A DNA stretch of 44,496 bases, taken from positions 1 through 44,496 of the forward strand of contig DDIS01000185.1 of assembly GCA_002338615.1 (NCBI GenBank), written 5' to 3'. The notes under the pieces were generated by a model that made no database searches, had not been told where the DNA came from, and saw only the letters and a program-made list of their open reading frames with translations. Every line of letters starts with the position of its first letter. The stretch's first letter is position 1. Shown in pieces: positions 1-8,375 of this stretch. Position numbers and translations under genes: made by a program. Source of the stretch: Proteobacteria bacterium UBA1844 (lineage in GTDB: Bacteria; Pseudomonadota; Gammaproteobacteria; Steroidobacterales; Woeseiaceae).

Positions 1-1
1 C

Positions 2-25
2 GTAGGAGCGGCGTCCCGCCGCGAA
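2..25. repeat. REP-like GTAG palindrome
   Basis: The segment starts with GTAG at 2-5 and then an inverted repeat GCGGC (8-12), loop GTCCC, GCCGC (18-22). A GTAG tetranucleotide followed by a small GC-rich palindrome is the known layout of REP elements mobilised by REP-associated tyrosine transposases in Xanthomonas, Stenotrophomonas and Pseudomonas. I found no second copy in this window, so the assignment rests on shape alone. It lies just downstream of tRNA-Val on the minus strand and could help end its transcript. Confidence 0.45.
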
Positions 26-37
26 GCATTTTTGATC

Positions 38-112
38 TGGTGGGCGATGGTGGTCTCGAACCACCGACCTCCACGATGTCAACGTGGCGCTCTACCCCTG
101 AGCTAATCGCCC
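38..112 (-). tRNA. tRNA-Val (anticodon GAC)
   Basis: On the minus strand the acceptor GGGCGAT (112-106) pairs with ATCGCCC (48-42). The D arm begins TAGCTCAGGGG. The anticodon stem is CCACG/CGTGG around a loop TTGACAT with anticodon GAC, and the T arm contains GGTTCGAGACC. The discriminator is A and CCA is encoded at 40-38. All four arms fold, so this looks like a working gene. Directly upstream on the same strand lie three further copies of its first 18 nucleotides (see the repeat entry). It is downstream of uvrB in the same direction. Confidence 0.95.
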
Positions 113-250
113 TACAATCTCCGGTGCCTTCGTTTGAGTGCCCCTGAGCTAATCGCCCTGCAATCTCCGGTGCCTTCGTTTGAGTGCCCCTGAGCTAATC
201 GCCCTACAATCTCCGGTGCCTTCGTTTGAGTGCCCCTGAGCTAATCGCCC
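95..250 (-). repeat. 46-bp tandem repeat carrying tRNA-Val 5' end
   Basis: Three complete 46-bp units start at 95, 141 and 187, and an 18-bp partial unit covers 233-250. Each unit contains the first 18 nt of tRNA-Val (acceptor strand plus half of the D arm, GGGCGATTAGCTCAGGGG on the minus strand) joined to a 28-bp linker. The units are identical except for one base (A versus G just after the tRNA 5' end in the junction of unit 2). The first unit overlaps the real tRNA gene, so a precursor transcribed leftwards would carry three decoy 5' tRNA ends before the true one. Near identity suggests recent slippage or unequal recombination. Confidence 0.93.
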
Positions 251-415
251 AATCTTCCAACTGGCTCAAAACAGTCAGTTTTCACTGATTCAAAATTCGT
301 GTCGAGACAGGCTTCCAGAATGGTCCGTGATTTGGCTGTCCACCCCCGAAAGGCGGCACAAGATACTCAAACGTCCGCCTTGCCGCAATAGCAAAGCGGG
401 CAATTTTCGCCCATT
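251..415. other. Spacer between uvrB and the tRNA-Val repeat array
   Basis: I see no gene in this AT-richer stretch. Just after the uvrB stop, GGGC (398-401) pairs with GCCC (409-412), a weak hairpin with no T run. The minus-strand promoter of the tRNA-Val transcript should lie here or within the repeats, but I cannot choose a convincing -35/-10 pair. Confidence 0.4.
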
Positions 416-2476
416 TCAACCCGCCCTGCTCTTTGGCAATCCGAGCCCCACCTCGCGTGCGTCATGAATTTCGTCCCGAATACGTGCCGCTTCCTCGAAC
501 TCCAGGTCTCTTGCGGCTTTCAGCATGCGTTTCTCCATTTTGCGGATTCGTTGCATGAGTTGTTCCGGCGTCATGAGATCGTAACGTGGCGCGTCCTCGG
601 CAGCTTTGCGCTTCGCGCCCCGCGGTGCCGGGTAACCCGCTTCCATAATGTCCGCAACCTGCTTGACGATACTGGCGGGTGTAATGCCGTGGACCCGGTT
701 GTATTCGACTTGCCGTTCGCGCCGCCGCTTCGTTTCCCCCATCGCACGCTCCATGGACCCGGTAATCCGGTCGGCATACAGAATCGCGCGCCCGTTGATA
801 TTGCGGGCCGCGCGCCCGATCGTCTGGATCAACGATCGTTCCGAACGCAGAAAGCCCTCTTTGTCGGCATCGAGGATCGCGACCAGCGACACTTCGGGCA
901 TATCGAGGCCTTCGCGCAGCAGGTTGATCCCGACCAGCACATCGAATTCCCCGAGCCTGAGGTCGCGAATAATCTCGGTACGTTCTACCGTCCCGATGTC
1001 CGAATGCAGGTAGCGCACCCGCACGCCGTGTTCTTCAAGATAGTCCGTCAGATCCTCGGACATGCGCTTGGTCAGCGTGGTGATGAGAACCCGTTCGCCG
1101 GCAGCCGTGCGATGACCAATCTCCGACAGGACATCGTCCACCTGCGTCTGCGCCGGCCGCACTTCCACTTCCGGATCGACCAGGCCGGTTGGTCGTACCA
1201 GTTGTTCCACAATCTTGTCCGAGTGTTCACGCTCGTAATCGCCCGGCGTCGCCGACACGTAAATGGTTTGCGGCGACAGGCGTTCGAATTCGTCGAATCG
1301 CAGCGGCCGGTTGTCGAGCGCCGAGGGCAAGCGAAAGCCGTGCTCGACCAGCGTTTCTTTTCTGGAGCGGTCACCTTTGTACATGGCACCGAGCTGCGGC
1401 ACTGTGACGTGGCTTTCGTCGACGATCAACATCGCATTCGGCGGTACGTAGTCGAACAGGCAAGGCGGTGGCTCGCCGGGGTTGCGGCCCGACAGGTAGC
1501 GCGAGTAGTTCTCGATCCCCGAGCAATAACCGAGCTCTTTTATCATCTCGAGATCAAATAAGGTTCTTTGCTCAAGCCTTTGTGCTTCAAGGAGTTTCTC
1601 GTTTTTCCTGAGGTAGGCCAGCCGCTCGCGCAATTCGATCATGATCAGCTCAGCCGCCTCCAGCAGACGCTCGCGCGGTGTCACATAGTGCGTTTTCGGA
1701 AACACGGTCAGGCGTGCGACGCGGCGTGACACTTCGCCCGTCAGCGGGTCGAAATACGACAGGGCCGCAATTTCGTCATCGAATAATTCCACGCGTACGG
1801 CATCGCGCTCGGACTCGGCCGGAAAGATGTCGATAACGTCGCCACGGACCCTATAGGTGCCCTGCGAAAGATCGAGCTCGTTGCGCGTGTACTGCAACTC
1901 AGCCAGGCGGCGCAGAATCGTACGCTGGTCGATGCGATCGCCGCGGACGAGATGCAGGATCATGCTGAAATAGGCATCGGGGTCACCGAGGCCGTAAATC
2001 GCGGATACAGTTGCGACGATGATGGCGTCGGGGCGCTCAATCAACGCCTTGGTCGCCGACAGTCGCATTTGCTCGATGTGCTGGTTGATCGACGCGTCTT
2101 TTTCGATGTAGGTATCCGAACTGGGAACATAAGCTTCGGGCTGGTAGTAGTCGTAGTACGACACAAAATATTCAACGGCATTGCGCGGGAAAAATTCCCG
2201 CATTTCGCCGTACAGCTGCGCGGCCAGCGTCTTGTTTGGCGCAAGGACAATCGCCGGGCGTTGCGTTCGATCGATCAGGTTGGCCACGGTAAAGGTCTTG
2301 CCCGAGCCGGTCACGCCGAGCAAGGTCTGGCGTGCGAGCCCGTCATCGAGACCTTCCATCAGACCCGCAATGGCAGTGACCTGGTCGCCCGCAGGCTGGT
2401 ACACGGACACGAGAGTCAGCCTGTCGCGGTCCTCGTTCTTGGACTTCTTGGGCAAGCTGCTGGGATCACGTACCAT
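416..2476 (-). CDS. uvrB: UvrABC excinuclease subunit B
   Basis: This is the DNA-damage recognition helicase-like subunit of nucleotide excision repair, which loads with UvrA and recruits UvrC. The protein is 686 aa, the usual UvrB length. It carries the Walker A motif GVTGSGKT near residue 45, the beta-hairpin region with [10 protein letters not shown], the helicase VI motif QTIGRAARN, and a C-terminal UVR (UvrC-binding) region [12 protein letters not shown]. The frame stays open for 95 codons upstream, but that part overlaps the divergent aminotransferase and shows no homology features. I chose the ATG at 2476 because the protein then starts shortly before the conserved region PAGDQVTAI. 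It is divergent from the aminotransferase at 2505 with only 28 bp between the starts, so the two share a very short or overlapping control region. Confidence 0.96.
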   Translation of the reverse strand: MVRDPSSLPKKSKNEDRDRLTLVSVYQPAGDQVTAIAGLMEGLDDGLARQTLLGVTGSGKTFTVANLIDRTQRPAIVLAPNKTLAAQLYGEMREFFPRNAVEYFVSYYDYYQPEAYVPSSDTYIEKDASINQHIEQMRLSATKALIERPDAIIVATVSAIYGLGDPDAYFSMILHLVRGDRIDQRTILRRLAELQYTRNELDLSQGTYRVRGDVIDIFPAESERDAVRVELFDDEIAALSYFDPLTGEVSRRVARLTVFPKTHYVTPRERLLEAAELIMIELRERLAYLRKNEKLLEAQRLEQRTLFDLEMIKELGYCSGIENYSRYLSGRNPGEPPPCLFDYVPPNAMLIVDESHVTVPQLGAMYKGDRSRKETLVEHGFRLPSALDNRPLRFDEFERLSPQTIYVSATPGDYEREHSDKIVEQLVRPTGLVDPEVEVRPAQTQVDDVLSEIGHRTAAGERVLITTLTKRMSEDLTDYLEEHGVRVRYLHSDIGTVERTEIIRDLRLGEFDVLVGINLLREGLDMPEVSLVAILDADKEGFLRSERSLIQTIGRAARNINGRAILYADRITGSMERAMGETKRRRERQVEYNRVHGITPASIVKQVADIMEAGYPAPRGAKRKAAEDAPRYDLMTPEQLMQRIRKMEKRMLKAARDLEFEEAARIRDEIHDAREVGLGLPKSRAG

Positions 2477-2504
2477 CGTTGTTCCGTAAATCGGAGTTAA
2501 TCGA

Positions 2505-3689
2505 GTGAGTTTACCAGTTTCCGCGCGCATGGCTCGCGTGCAGCCATCGCCGACCGGGGCCGTGCTGGCTTTGGCCGCACGGCTGCAGCGCGAAGGCCGC
2601 GATATCATCAGCCTCGGCGCCGGTGAGCCGGATTTCGACACACCCGGATTCATCAAGGATGCTGCCGTACAGGCGATCGCCGATGGGGCCACGAAATACA
2701 CACCGATTGACGGCACGGCGAGCCTCAAGGACGCAATACGGCAAAAATTCGCGCGCGACAACCGTCTCGATTACAAAGCAGGGCAAATACTGGTTTCCTC
2801 AGGTGCCAAGCAGTCGCTTTTTAACCTGTGCCTGGCGTTGCTCGGGCCCGGCGACGAGGCAATCATTCCGGCCCCCTACTGGGTCTCTTATCCGGACATG
2901 GTGCGGCTGGCTGGCGCCGACCCCGTTATTCTCGAAACAGACCTCGAGAGTAATTTCAAAGTCACGCCACAACAGCTCGACAATGCAATCAACGAGCGTA
3001 CGCGTCTTGTCATTATCAACAGCCCCAGCAATCCGACCGGCGCAAGTTATTCCCAGGCGGAATTCGCCGCACTCGGCGAAGTGCTCGCAGCCCACCCCGA
3101 GATCGTGATCGCCTCCGACGAGATTTACGAACACATCTACTGGGCGCGCGACCCGTTTACGAGCTTCGCTGCAGCATGCCCGCAGCTTCTCGGGCGCACG
3201 GTAACGATCAACGGCGTCTCGAAAGCTTACGCCATGACCGGATGGCGTATCGGTTATGCGGGCGGTCCCGAAACCCTGATTCGCGCCATGACGACGATTC
3301 AAAGTCAAAGCACGTCGAACGCGTGCAGCATCTCGCAGGCCGCAGCCGAAGCTGCGCTGCTGGGTGATCAGTCTTGCGTCAGCGAGATGTGCGCAGCCTA
3401 CAAGCGCCGCCATGATTATTTTGTCACGGCATTGAATATGATCGACGGCGTCGAGTGCCGGCCCGGTGAAGGAAGCTTTTACGCTTTCCCAAAAGTAATG
3501 CGCGCAATCGCCGCCCTGGAACTCAATAACGATGCGGCACTCGTCGAGCACTTGCTGAACGAGGCCAATATTGCCTGTGTGCCCGGCAGCGCATTTGGAT
3601 TGCCGGGCCATGTGCGCCTGTCATTTGCCTGCTCGATGGGCCAACTCGAAGAGGCCGTAAAGCGCATCAAACGAGCGCTCGTAGCTTGA
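2505..3689 (+). CDS. Class I PLP-dependent aminotransferase (aspartate aminotransferase type)
   Basis: This is a fold-type I aminotransferase of subgroup I-gamma, most like the aspartate/prephenate aminotransferases often called AspC or AspB. It moves the amino group of aspartate or glutamate to a 2-oxo acid. It is 394 aa. Visible motifs are SLGAGEPDF near residue 36, the PLP pocket [10 protein letters not shown] at 123-131, the cofactor-contacting NPTG at 176-179, SDEIYEHI near 204, and the Schiff-base lysine K240 in [15 protein letters not shown]. The start is GTG, supported by GGAG at 2491-2494. uvrB is divergent on the left and tRNA-Asn follows. The exact amino acid specificity cannot be read from the sequence. 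Confidence 0.9.
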   Translation: MSLPVSARMARVQPSPTGAVLALAARLQREGRDIISLGAGEPDFDTPGFIKDAAVQAIADGATKYTPIDGTASLKDAIRQKFARDNRLDYKAGQILVSSGAKQSLFNLCLALLGPGDEAIIPAPYWVSYPDMVRLAGADPVILETDLESNFKVTPQQLDNAINERTRLVIINSPSNPTGASYSQAEFAALGEVLAAHPEIVIASDEIYEHIYWARDPFTSFAAACPQLLGRTVTINGVSKAYAMTGWRIGYAGGPETLIRAMTTIQSQSTSNACSISQAAAEAALLGDQSCVSEMCAAYKRRHDYFVTALNMIDGVECRPGEGSFYAFPKVMRAIAALELNNDAALVEHLLNEANIACVPGSAFGLPGHVRLSFACSMGQLEEAVKRIKRALVA

Positions 3690-3714
3690 CTTCGGGGGTG
3701 CTGTGGCCGAGAAT
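3686..3714 (+). promoter_or_regulatory. Sigma-70 type promoter of tRNA-Asn
   Basis: TTGACT (3686-3691), a 17-bp spacer and GAGAAT (3709-3714) lie 28 bp before tRNA-Asn. The -35 overlaps the aminotransferase stop codon. The discriminator after the -10 is GC-rich, as is typical of stringently controlled stable-RNA promoters. The -10 has two mismatches to consensus. Confidence 0.55.
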
Positions 3715-3741
3715 TCCGGCCCGCGCTCATGGTGCGGCTAC

Positions 3742-3817
3742 TCCCCGATAGCTCAGTTGGTAGAGCGATTGACTGTTAATCAATTGGTCCCTGGTTCGAG
3801 TCCGGGTCGGGGAGCCA
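3742..3817 (+). tRNA. tRNA-Asn (anticodon GTT)
   Basis: Acceptor TCCCCGA (3742-3748) pairs with TCGGGGA (3807-3813). The anticodon stem is ATTGA/TCAAT around CTGTTAA, giving anticodon GTT. The T arm contains GGTTCGAGTCC. The discriminator is G and CCA is encoded at 3815-3817. Its 3' half recurs in degenerate form at 11436-11471 in the same orientation, which makes it a candidate island integration site. Confidence 0.97.
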
Positions 3818-3831
3818 AATTCTCCTAGAAT

Positions 3832-3877
3832 AATCAGCGCCTTGCGCAATCTCCCTGAAAAGGGGCGCTGATTTCTT
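3832..3877 (+). terminator. Terminator-like hairpin after tRNA-Asn
   Basis: AATCAGCGCC (3832-3841) pairs with GGCGCTGATT (3864-3873), followed by a T-rich TTTCTT. The loop is about 22 nt. It sits between tRNA-Asn and the end of the converging YqaE gene, so it may serve both. Confidence 0.6.
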
Positions 3878-3941
3878 CTACCTTCGATTTCCTCATCGAC
3901 AGCTGTGACTTCAGCATCATCCGCCGCAGGTTCGCTCAACG

Positions 3942-4106
3942 CTATTTGCCGCGGGTGGCGATGATCCAGACTGCATGTACGACGCCCGGTATATAGCCCA
4001 GCAAAGTCAGCAGGATGTTCAGCCAAAATTGACCGCCGATACCTACTTGCAGGAATACACCCAGTGGCGGCACAAGGATAGAAAGAATAATTCGTATAAA
4101 GTCCAT
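3942..4106 (-). CDS. YqaE/Pmp3 family small membrane protein
   Basis: This 54-aa gene encodes a protein starting MDFIRIILSILVPPLGVFL and ending in HAVWIIATRGK. It has the two hydrophobic helices and the signature features of the Pmp3/YqaE (UPF0057) family: PPLGV in helix 1 and NILLTLLGYIPG at the start of helix 2. E. coli YqaE is 52 aa. Family members sit in the plasma membrane and in yeast and plants are linked to salt and cold stress through membrane potential; the bacterial role is unknown. I see no strong ribosome site before the ATG at 4106. A sigma-54-like site lies upstream at 4219-4234 in the right orientation. It is the first gene of the accessory segment after tRNA-Asn. Confidence 0.9.
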   Translation of the reverse strand: MDFIRIILSILVPPLGVFLQVGIGGQFWLNILLTLLGYIPGVVHAVWIIATRGK

Positions 4107-4218
4107 ACCGTAGCCTATATGTTACGCAAGACGTGTGTGCTTGCTTTTGGATTTACCAGTCGTGACTGCTTACGGGATATTCATCCAGTGATCACAACGT
4201 GCATGTCTACGAACTCAA

Positions 4219-4234
4219 TGCAGCTTTCATGCCA
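4219..4234 (-). promoter_or_regulatory. Sigma-54-like promoter for YqaE gene
   Basis: The minus strand reads TGGCATGAAAGCTGCA. Against the consensus TGGCACG-N4-TTGCW it differs at two positions (C to T in the -24 box and T to C in the -12 box). The essential GG and GC doublets are present with the right spacing. It lies about 110 bp before the YqaE start and points towards it. Confidence 0.5.
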
Positions 4235-4362
4235 GCGAATCAAGGCTAACGTAAACGCAGTCAACCGGGCCTTGTAAGCGACGGTCTCGACGAATAGCCA
4301 TTCCTGCAAACGCCTTCAGATTGAATATTTTTCATTCACGAAGCAAATTTGGCCGAAAATCA

Positions 4363-4382
4363 CTCTCGATTGCTCCCGAGAG
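4363..4382. promoter_or_regulatory. Inverted repeat CTCTCG-N8-CGAGAG, possible activator site
   Basis: CTCTCG (4363-4368) and CGAGAG (4377-4382) form a perfect 6+6 inverted repeat about 60-80 bp upstream of the sigma-54 site at 4443. That is a position where an enhancer-binding activator or IHF-assisted complex could bind. There is no direct evidence for any protein binding here. Confidence 0.3.
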
Positions 4383-4442
4383 AACGGCAAACAAAAGCCA
4401 AAAGGCCTGCGATTAAACGGGTTTGGGCAGAACTGTTGCTTT

Positions 4443-4458
4443 TGGCATGCCGATTGCA
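4443..4458 (+). promoter_or_regulatory. Sigma-54 promoter of PRC-barrel gene
   Basis: TGGCATGCCGATTGCA matches TGGCACG-N4-TTGCA with a single change (C to T) in the -24 box. GG and GC have the exact spacing. Transcription would start near 4469, giving a leader of about 130 nt before the ATG at 4601. Confidence 0.72.
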
Positions 4459-4600
4459 TTGACACTTGTGGGTTAGACACGGACACATCTACACGAACCG
4501 CGGAACACCAAAACCTGGGACAACCAGCTCTTTCGGAGATTCGTTGGACTCAATGCACTTAACCCGGCATATCTTGAACCTAAATATCAGGAGTTTTGGA

Positions 4601-5104
4601 ATGAGAAAACTTAAGAGAAACACTTCGATTGTCAGTGCGGCCGCAACCGTCATTGCCCTAGTATCGGGCGGCATAGCGCTTGCGCAGGACACGGGCGCCT
4701 ACGACAACAAAGCGATGGATGCCGATAAGCCCAAATCCGCAATGCAACACGACTCCGCTAAAGCGGATAACAAGCAAGAAGTGCTCCGACTACAGAGTAA
4801 CTTCGGCGTCGAGGAGCTGAACGATATCGAGGACTGGGAAATCGTTAACAACGGTCAAGAACTCGGTTCGATTGACCGCCTTGGCATTGACCGCGCAACG
4901 GGTGAGATTCTCGCTGTTGTGGGACTTGAAGGCGTAGTTGGCGTAAATATGAAAGAAGTCGCGATCCCGCTAAAGGATCTGACAAAGGCGGGCGACGAAA
5001 GCCTGTCAACCATGCTGTCGAAAGAACAGTTGCAGAAAAAGCGCGATATAGACCCCTGGGATGGAACCTATTCGCAGATCGTCAATGATGCTATCAGCCA
5101 GTAA
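4601..5104 (+). CDS. Exported PRC-barrel domain protein
   Basis: The 167-aa protein has an N-terminal signal peptide (MRKLKR followed by a hydrophobic stretch to about residue 27, probable cleavage after ALA). A polar lysine/aspartate-rich linker follows, then a PRC-barrel domain from about residue 80 (DWEIVNNGQELGSIDRLGIDR) to 130 with the family pattern of G-x-I-x-R-L followed by ATGEILAVV. PRC-barrels are small all-beta modules found in RimM, photosynthetic reaction centre H subunits and many stress proteins; the partner here is unknown. The ATG at 4601 is preceded by AGGAG (4589-4593) and begins a proper signal peptide, so I prefer it to the longer frame from 4466. A sigma-54 promoter lies upstream and a strong terminator follows. 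A second, cytoplasmic PRC-barrel gene lies at 10007. Confidence 0.85.
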   Translation: MRKLKRNTSIVSAAATVIALVSGGIALAQDTGAYDNKAMDADKPKSAMQHDSAKADNKQEVLRLQSNFGVEELNDIEDWEIVNNGQELGSIDRLGIDRATGEILAVVGLEGVVGVNMKEVAIPLKDLTKAGDESLSTMLSKEQLQKKRDIDPWDGTYSQIVNDAISQ

Positions 5105-5160
5105 TCCGTGATATCCATTGATGTAAGCTGTGCCTGAAATTGCATAGCGAATTAGTGCCT

Positions 5161-5194
5161 GTGCCGCTGACGCTTTGTCAGCGGCACTTTTTTT
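5161..5194 (+). terminator. Intrinsic terminator
   Basis: GTGCCGCTGAC (5161-5171) pairs perfectly with GTCAGCGGCAC (5177-5187) across a 5-nt loop and is followed by seven T residues. It ends the PRC-barrel transcript and touches the stop codon of the converging gene at 5193. Confidence 0.92.
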
Positions 5195-6314
5195 AAGGCG
5201 CCGCTTTCGGCGTCAGCAAAAGATCGGATCCGATCACGAACTGCTCCAGCAAGTTACTAACTTCCGCGTCTATTCGCGAGGCTGTCGTAGCGTCGGCCAA
5301 ACCCTGCATGACTGATAGCTTCGCGCGCAGAAGATCGTTGGTATCATGAATACCGTATGGCACCCATTCACGAAATGTCGCTCTGAGTCTATAGGCCACT
5401 TCCATTGCATCGCCAACTGTAAGAAGAACAGGATGACCGGACTGTTCGCCTGGCGCGCTCAACATGGGGAAAAGCACGGGAATTGCGCTATAACCGTTTT
5501 GGCTCTCCGTTGCGAGCAGTGACAGCAAACGTACGAAGCAGAGGACATCCGCCTCGCTCACTGTTTGGTCAATCGGCCATTGCGTTCTGAAAGACATTAT
5601 TGCATCGATGTCGCCCACCGTTTCCAAAACGGCACGCAATTCATCGGTAGAACCCACAAACGCATTGTAGTTCTGCCTGCCCACTCTGAATGCGATGTTG
5701 GGAACATTGCGCCTGTCAAAGCCGCCCAGTCGATCGGACACAGCAGGACCTTCTGCCGCACTTACTGTTCGGAGAAATCGACAGTGAGAAAATTCTGTTT
5801 GCAGGAAAAGATACCGGTAGCGATCCTGCCGCCCTGGCGCATTCACGAATAACCTGGCGGAGAGCCCGCTGGCCACAGAAAGTAACTGGCCTACCGATGC
5901 GGTTGCACCACTCGCGAATACTGAACAAACCTGCAGTGGCTGAATTACATCGTCGACAGGAACCTCCTTTGCCAGAAGACGTTCGCTTAGTAGATCAAAG
6001 TATGTTGCGACGAAAAATGCCGGATCGCCCACCGGCGTTAGAGTCCGATAGGTATTCACTACACCGGCCAGCCGTTGTTGCAGCGATACCGGAAGCAACT
6101 GGTTGTTGAGCATTGGGGTAGTTGCCAGAAAGCTTGGCCAGTTGCTGCCCAGCTCCGGATCGTGCAAATCGAACAGCTGGACGCCATCCGGGAGTCGAAT
6201 CGGCATAGTGGCCTGCTCATCGGAGATTCCGGGCCTGTCGTAGTCTGTGTTCGTCGCCGCGGCGACGCAGCAGTGCAGCAGCAAAGCGAGAACGAATCTT
6301 GGCACCAGTCTCAT
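5193..6314 (-). CDS. Exported protein of unknown function
   Basis: The 373-aa product begins with a signal peptide (MRLVPRFVLALLLHCCVAAA, likely cleavage after the AAA run; the CC is not in a good lipobox). The mature part is not recognised. It has several cysteines (for instance in LQVCSVFASG, FSHCRFLRT and VLCFVRLLS), long amphipathic stretches and no repeats. I see no catalytic motif of a known hydrolase. GTG at 6317 immediately precedes the ATG at 6314; both lack a clear ribosome site. It converges on the PRC-barrel gene and lies downstream of the kinase on the same strand, about 170 bp away. It belongs to the tRNA-Asn-bounded accessory segment. Confidence 0.72.
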   Translation of the reverse strand: MRLVPRFVLALLLHCCVAAATNTDYDRPGISDEQATMPIRLPDGVQLFDLHDPELGSNWPSFLATTPMLNNQLLPVSLQQRLAGVVNTYRTLTPVGDPAFFVATYFDLLSERLLAKEVPVDDVIQPLQVCSVFASGATASVGQLLSVASGLSARLFVNAPGRQDRYRYLFLQTEFSHCRFLRTVSAAEGPAVSDRLGGFDRRNVPNIAFRVGRQNYNAFVGSTDELRAVLETVGDIDAIMSFRTQWPIDQTVSEADVLCFVRLLSLLATESQNGYSAIPVLFPMLSAPGEQSGHPVLLTVGDAMEVAYRLRATFREWVPYGIHDTNDLLRAKLSVMQGLADATTASRIDAEVSNLLEQFVIGSDLLLTPKAAP

Positions 6315-6488
6315 CACTATCTGTTTGCAAGCTTTCCAAGAGTGAGTTCAAAGACCTTATCTTTGCCCCATACCCTCTTCAGCCATAAGCGACTGGGTCA
6401 CAACTTTTAAAGCAATTTCGAGAGTGATCTGCGGAGGATTGTTAAAGACCGCGGTCGATGCACCGTAAATTTCCGGCTTGTTATCTTG

Positions 6489-8264
6489 TTAGCGAGAAGC
6501 GCTGTATTTGGCCAGGAGATCTTTAATTACCTTGCTGTCCGCCGGCTTCACGAGATGGGCATCGAAGCCAGCATCTTTGGTTCGCCGCTTTTCTTCGACC
6601 TGACCCCACCCGGTCAAGGCTACAAGTTTCATATGCTCGGCCCAGGGTTCCGCTCGAATATTACGGACGGCCTCATAACCGTTTACCTTCGGCATACCAA
6701 TGTCCATAAATACGACATCCGGTAGGAATTCAGCCGCAAGTGTGTACGCTTGCTCACCGTCGTATGCCGTACAGACGTCATTGCCAAACATCTCGATAAG
6801 CATGGCCAGCGTTTCCGCAGCTTCCTTGTTGTCATCAACGACCAGGACACGTAATGCTGACGCCTGCCTGGCAGGCGTTCTGTCACTCGTCTCGTGAACC
6901 GGTGGGTCTTCCTTGGGTAGGCGAACCGTAAATGTGCTGCCTTTACCAATGCCGTCACTGCGAGCCTCAATGGACCCACCATGCATTTCGACCAGATTTT
7001 TCACCAGCGTCAGCCCGATACCGAGACCGGGCTGAAACTCCTCGTCCTGAGAGCGACTGGCCTGCTCGAACAACTCGAAAATTCTTGTCTCCAGACCGGC
7101 TGGAATGCCCTTGCCATTGTCTCTCACTGAAATAACAACCTCTTCGTTGCCCGCATGCACCGTGAGCCAGATATGACCGGATGGCTCCGTATACCTCCCT
7201 GCATTATTAAGCAAGTTCGACAATATCTGCAGGAGGCGCGTCGGATCCGCATGGAGATACACGGCATCCTCCGGCAACTTTACAGTCAGCTCGTGGCCGG
7301 CATTCACTATTATGGATTCGGTCGCCTCGATTGCTTTGCGCACAATGGCCGCAAGGTCTACCCGGCGCCGACGAAGCTGCATTTTCCCGCGCGTGATGCG
7401 TGAGACATCAAGTAAGTCATCGATGAGGTGCACAACGTGCTCGGCCTGCCCGACCATCATCTGCAAGATTCGCTCACGAGCATCGGAATCGTCACCCGAC
7501 AATCTCAACGCATCCAGACCCGTACGGATTGGTGCCAGGGGATTGCGCAGCTCGTGGGCCAAGGTCGCCAGAAACTCGTCTTTACGTCGGTCCGCTTCCG
7601 ACAGCCTGGCTACGGCTTCACGTAGTTCCTCCTGCAGCGCTCGCTGCTCAGTAATATCCATGACGGTGCCGTCAAAGCTCACCAGCCGACGTACGCCGTC
7701 AATAGACTCAAACCGTGACTGGCCTTTCGCAAACACCCAGTGCACCGAGTCGTCGGGCCAGACCACCCGATACTCGATCTCATACGGCACCGGATTGTCA
7801 GCATTGATGGCCGCGTCGACTGCATCCTGTACGCGCCGCTGGTCGTCGGGATGGATCGTGCCCAGGGCGGTGTCGAAATCAAGGTCGTCATCAGTGTGGC
7901 TACCGAAAATTTCCCTGAAGCGCTTGTCGCTTCGCAGTTCCATGGTTTCCGGATCGACCACATTCCACGTGCCGAGCTCTGCGGCTTCGAGTGCCGAGCG
8001 GACACGGCCTTCGCTTTCGAGGAGGGCCCTCGCAGTTTCTTTTTGATTCGTGATGTCGCGGGCGATTGTCGAAGCGGCAATGATGTTGCCTGCCTCGTCC
8101 TTGATCGGCGACACGGTCACCGCTACGGAAATACGCGCTCCATTGGCGTTCAGCCGCACAGTGTCGAAGTGATTGACCCGCTTCCCAGTAGCCACCTGCG
8201 CTAGAGTCTGTTCCTCTTCTTGAAAGCGGTCAGGTGGGACGAGCATGAACACATGTTGGCCCAC
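6489..8264 (-). CDS. Hybrid sensor histidine kinase, C-terminal portion (PAS-PAS-HisKA-HATPase-REC)
   Basis: This is the 3' part of a gene whose reading frame is cut by TAG at 8373-8375. Counting from the GTG at 8264 the frame gives 591 aa. The end of a first PAS domain is followed by a second PAS (about 90-207), then HisKA with the phosphorylated H237 in [12 protein letters not shown]. The HATPase follows with its N box ([15 protein letters not shown]), DNGKGIP and GLGIGLTL. A receiver ends the protein, with VLVVDDN and phospho-acceptor near D521 in FMDIGMPK. The frame is open upstream to 8372 and encodes the first half of PAS1, which starts right after the amber codon, so a downstream restart would lose part of PAS1. 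No separate response regulator output domain is visible. Signal and target are unknown. Confidence 0.85.
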   Translation of the reverse strand: MGQHVFMLVPPDRFQEEEQTLAQVATGKRVNHFDTVRLNANGARISVAVTVSPIKDEAGNIIAASTIARDITNQKETARALLESEGRVRSALEAAELGTWNVVDPETMELRSDKRFREIFGSHTDDDLDFDTALGTIHPDDQRRVQDAVDAAINADNPVPYEIEYRVVWPDDSVHWVFAKGQSRFESIDGVRRLVSFDGTVMDITEQRALQEELREAVARLSEADRRKDEFLATLAHELRNPLAPIRTGLDALRLSGDDSDARERILQMMVGQAEHVVHLIDDLLDVSRITRGKMQLRRRRVDLAAIVRKAIEATESIIVNAGHELTVKLPEDAVYLHADPTRLLQILSNLLNNAGRYTEPSGHIWLTVHAGNEEVVISVRDNGKGIPAGLETRIFELFEQASRSQDEEFQPGLGIGLTLVKNLVEMHGGSIEARSDGIGKGSTFTVRLPKEDPPVHETSDRTPARQASALRVLVVDDNKEAAETLAMLIEMFGNDVCTAYDGEQAYTLAAEFLPDVVFMDIGMPKVNGYEAVRNIRAEPWAEHMKLVALTGWGQVEEKRRTKDAGFDAHLVKPADSKVIKDLLAKYSASR

Positions 8265-8372
8265 CGCCTGCTCTTCGGTGTAACCAAACAGGTGCTCAGC
8301 GGAGATATTCCAGCTCTGGATAACGCCGTCCAGTGTCTTACTGTAGATCGCATCGTCGGAGGATTCGATGAT

Positions 8373-8375
8373 CTA
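8373..8375 (-). other. In-frame amber codon splitting the hybrid kinase gene
   Basis: TAG lies in the same frame as both flanking open frames. The sequence before it ends ESRFLA and the sequence after it reads IIESSDDAIYSKTLDG, the normal beginning of a PAS domain. No start codon lies close behind the stop. The joint reading frame 6489-9155 would otherwise be one 888-residue protein. A single base change from a sense codon such as CAG, GAG or TCG would explain it. Sequencing error or true nonsense mutation cannot be separated here. Confidence 0.88.

Larger units (their letters stand above)
4107..4600. other. Divergent regulatory region between YqaE and the PRC-barrel gene
   Basis: This stretch of almost 500 bp contains no believable gene and is more AT-rich than its surroundings. 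It holds two outward-facing sigma-54-like sites, 4219-4234 (minus) and 4443-4458 (plus), and an inverted repeat at 4363-4382 between them. A 212-aa open frame starting at 4466 is only the upstream extension of the PRC-barrel gene. Confidence 0.6.

Noticed and set aside
95..250. CRISPR array
   Set aside because: The repeats are directly tandem with no unique spacers, and no cas genes are present.
464..1561. 365-aa plus-strand open frame
   Set aside because: Antisense shadow of uvrB with low-complexity composition and no family motif.
2477..2761. Upstream extension of the uvrB frame
   Set aside because: It overlaps the divergent aminotransferase and reads as non-protein-like sequence; the ATG at 2476 fits UvrB.
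3727..4026. 99-aa minus-strand frame with an acidic tail
   Set aside because: It runs through tRNA-Asn and overlaps the YqaE gene in another frame; the RTRTRDQLINSQ part is translated tRNA.
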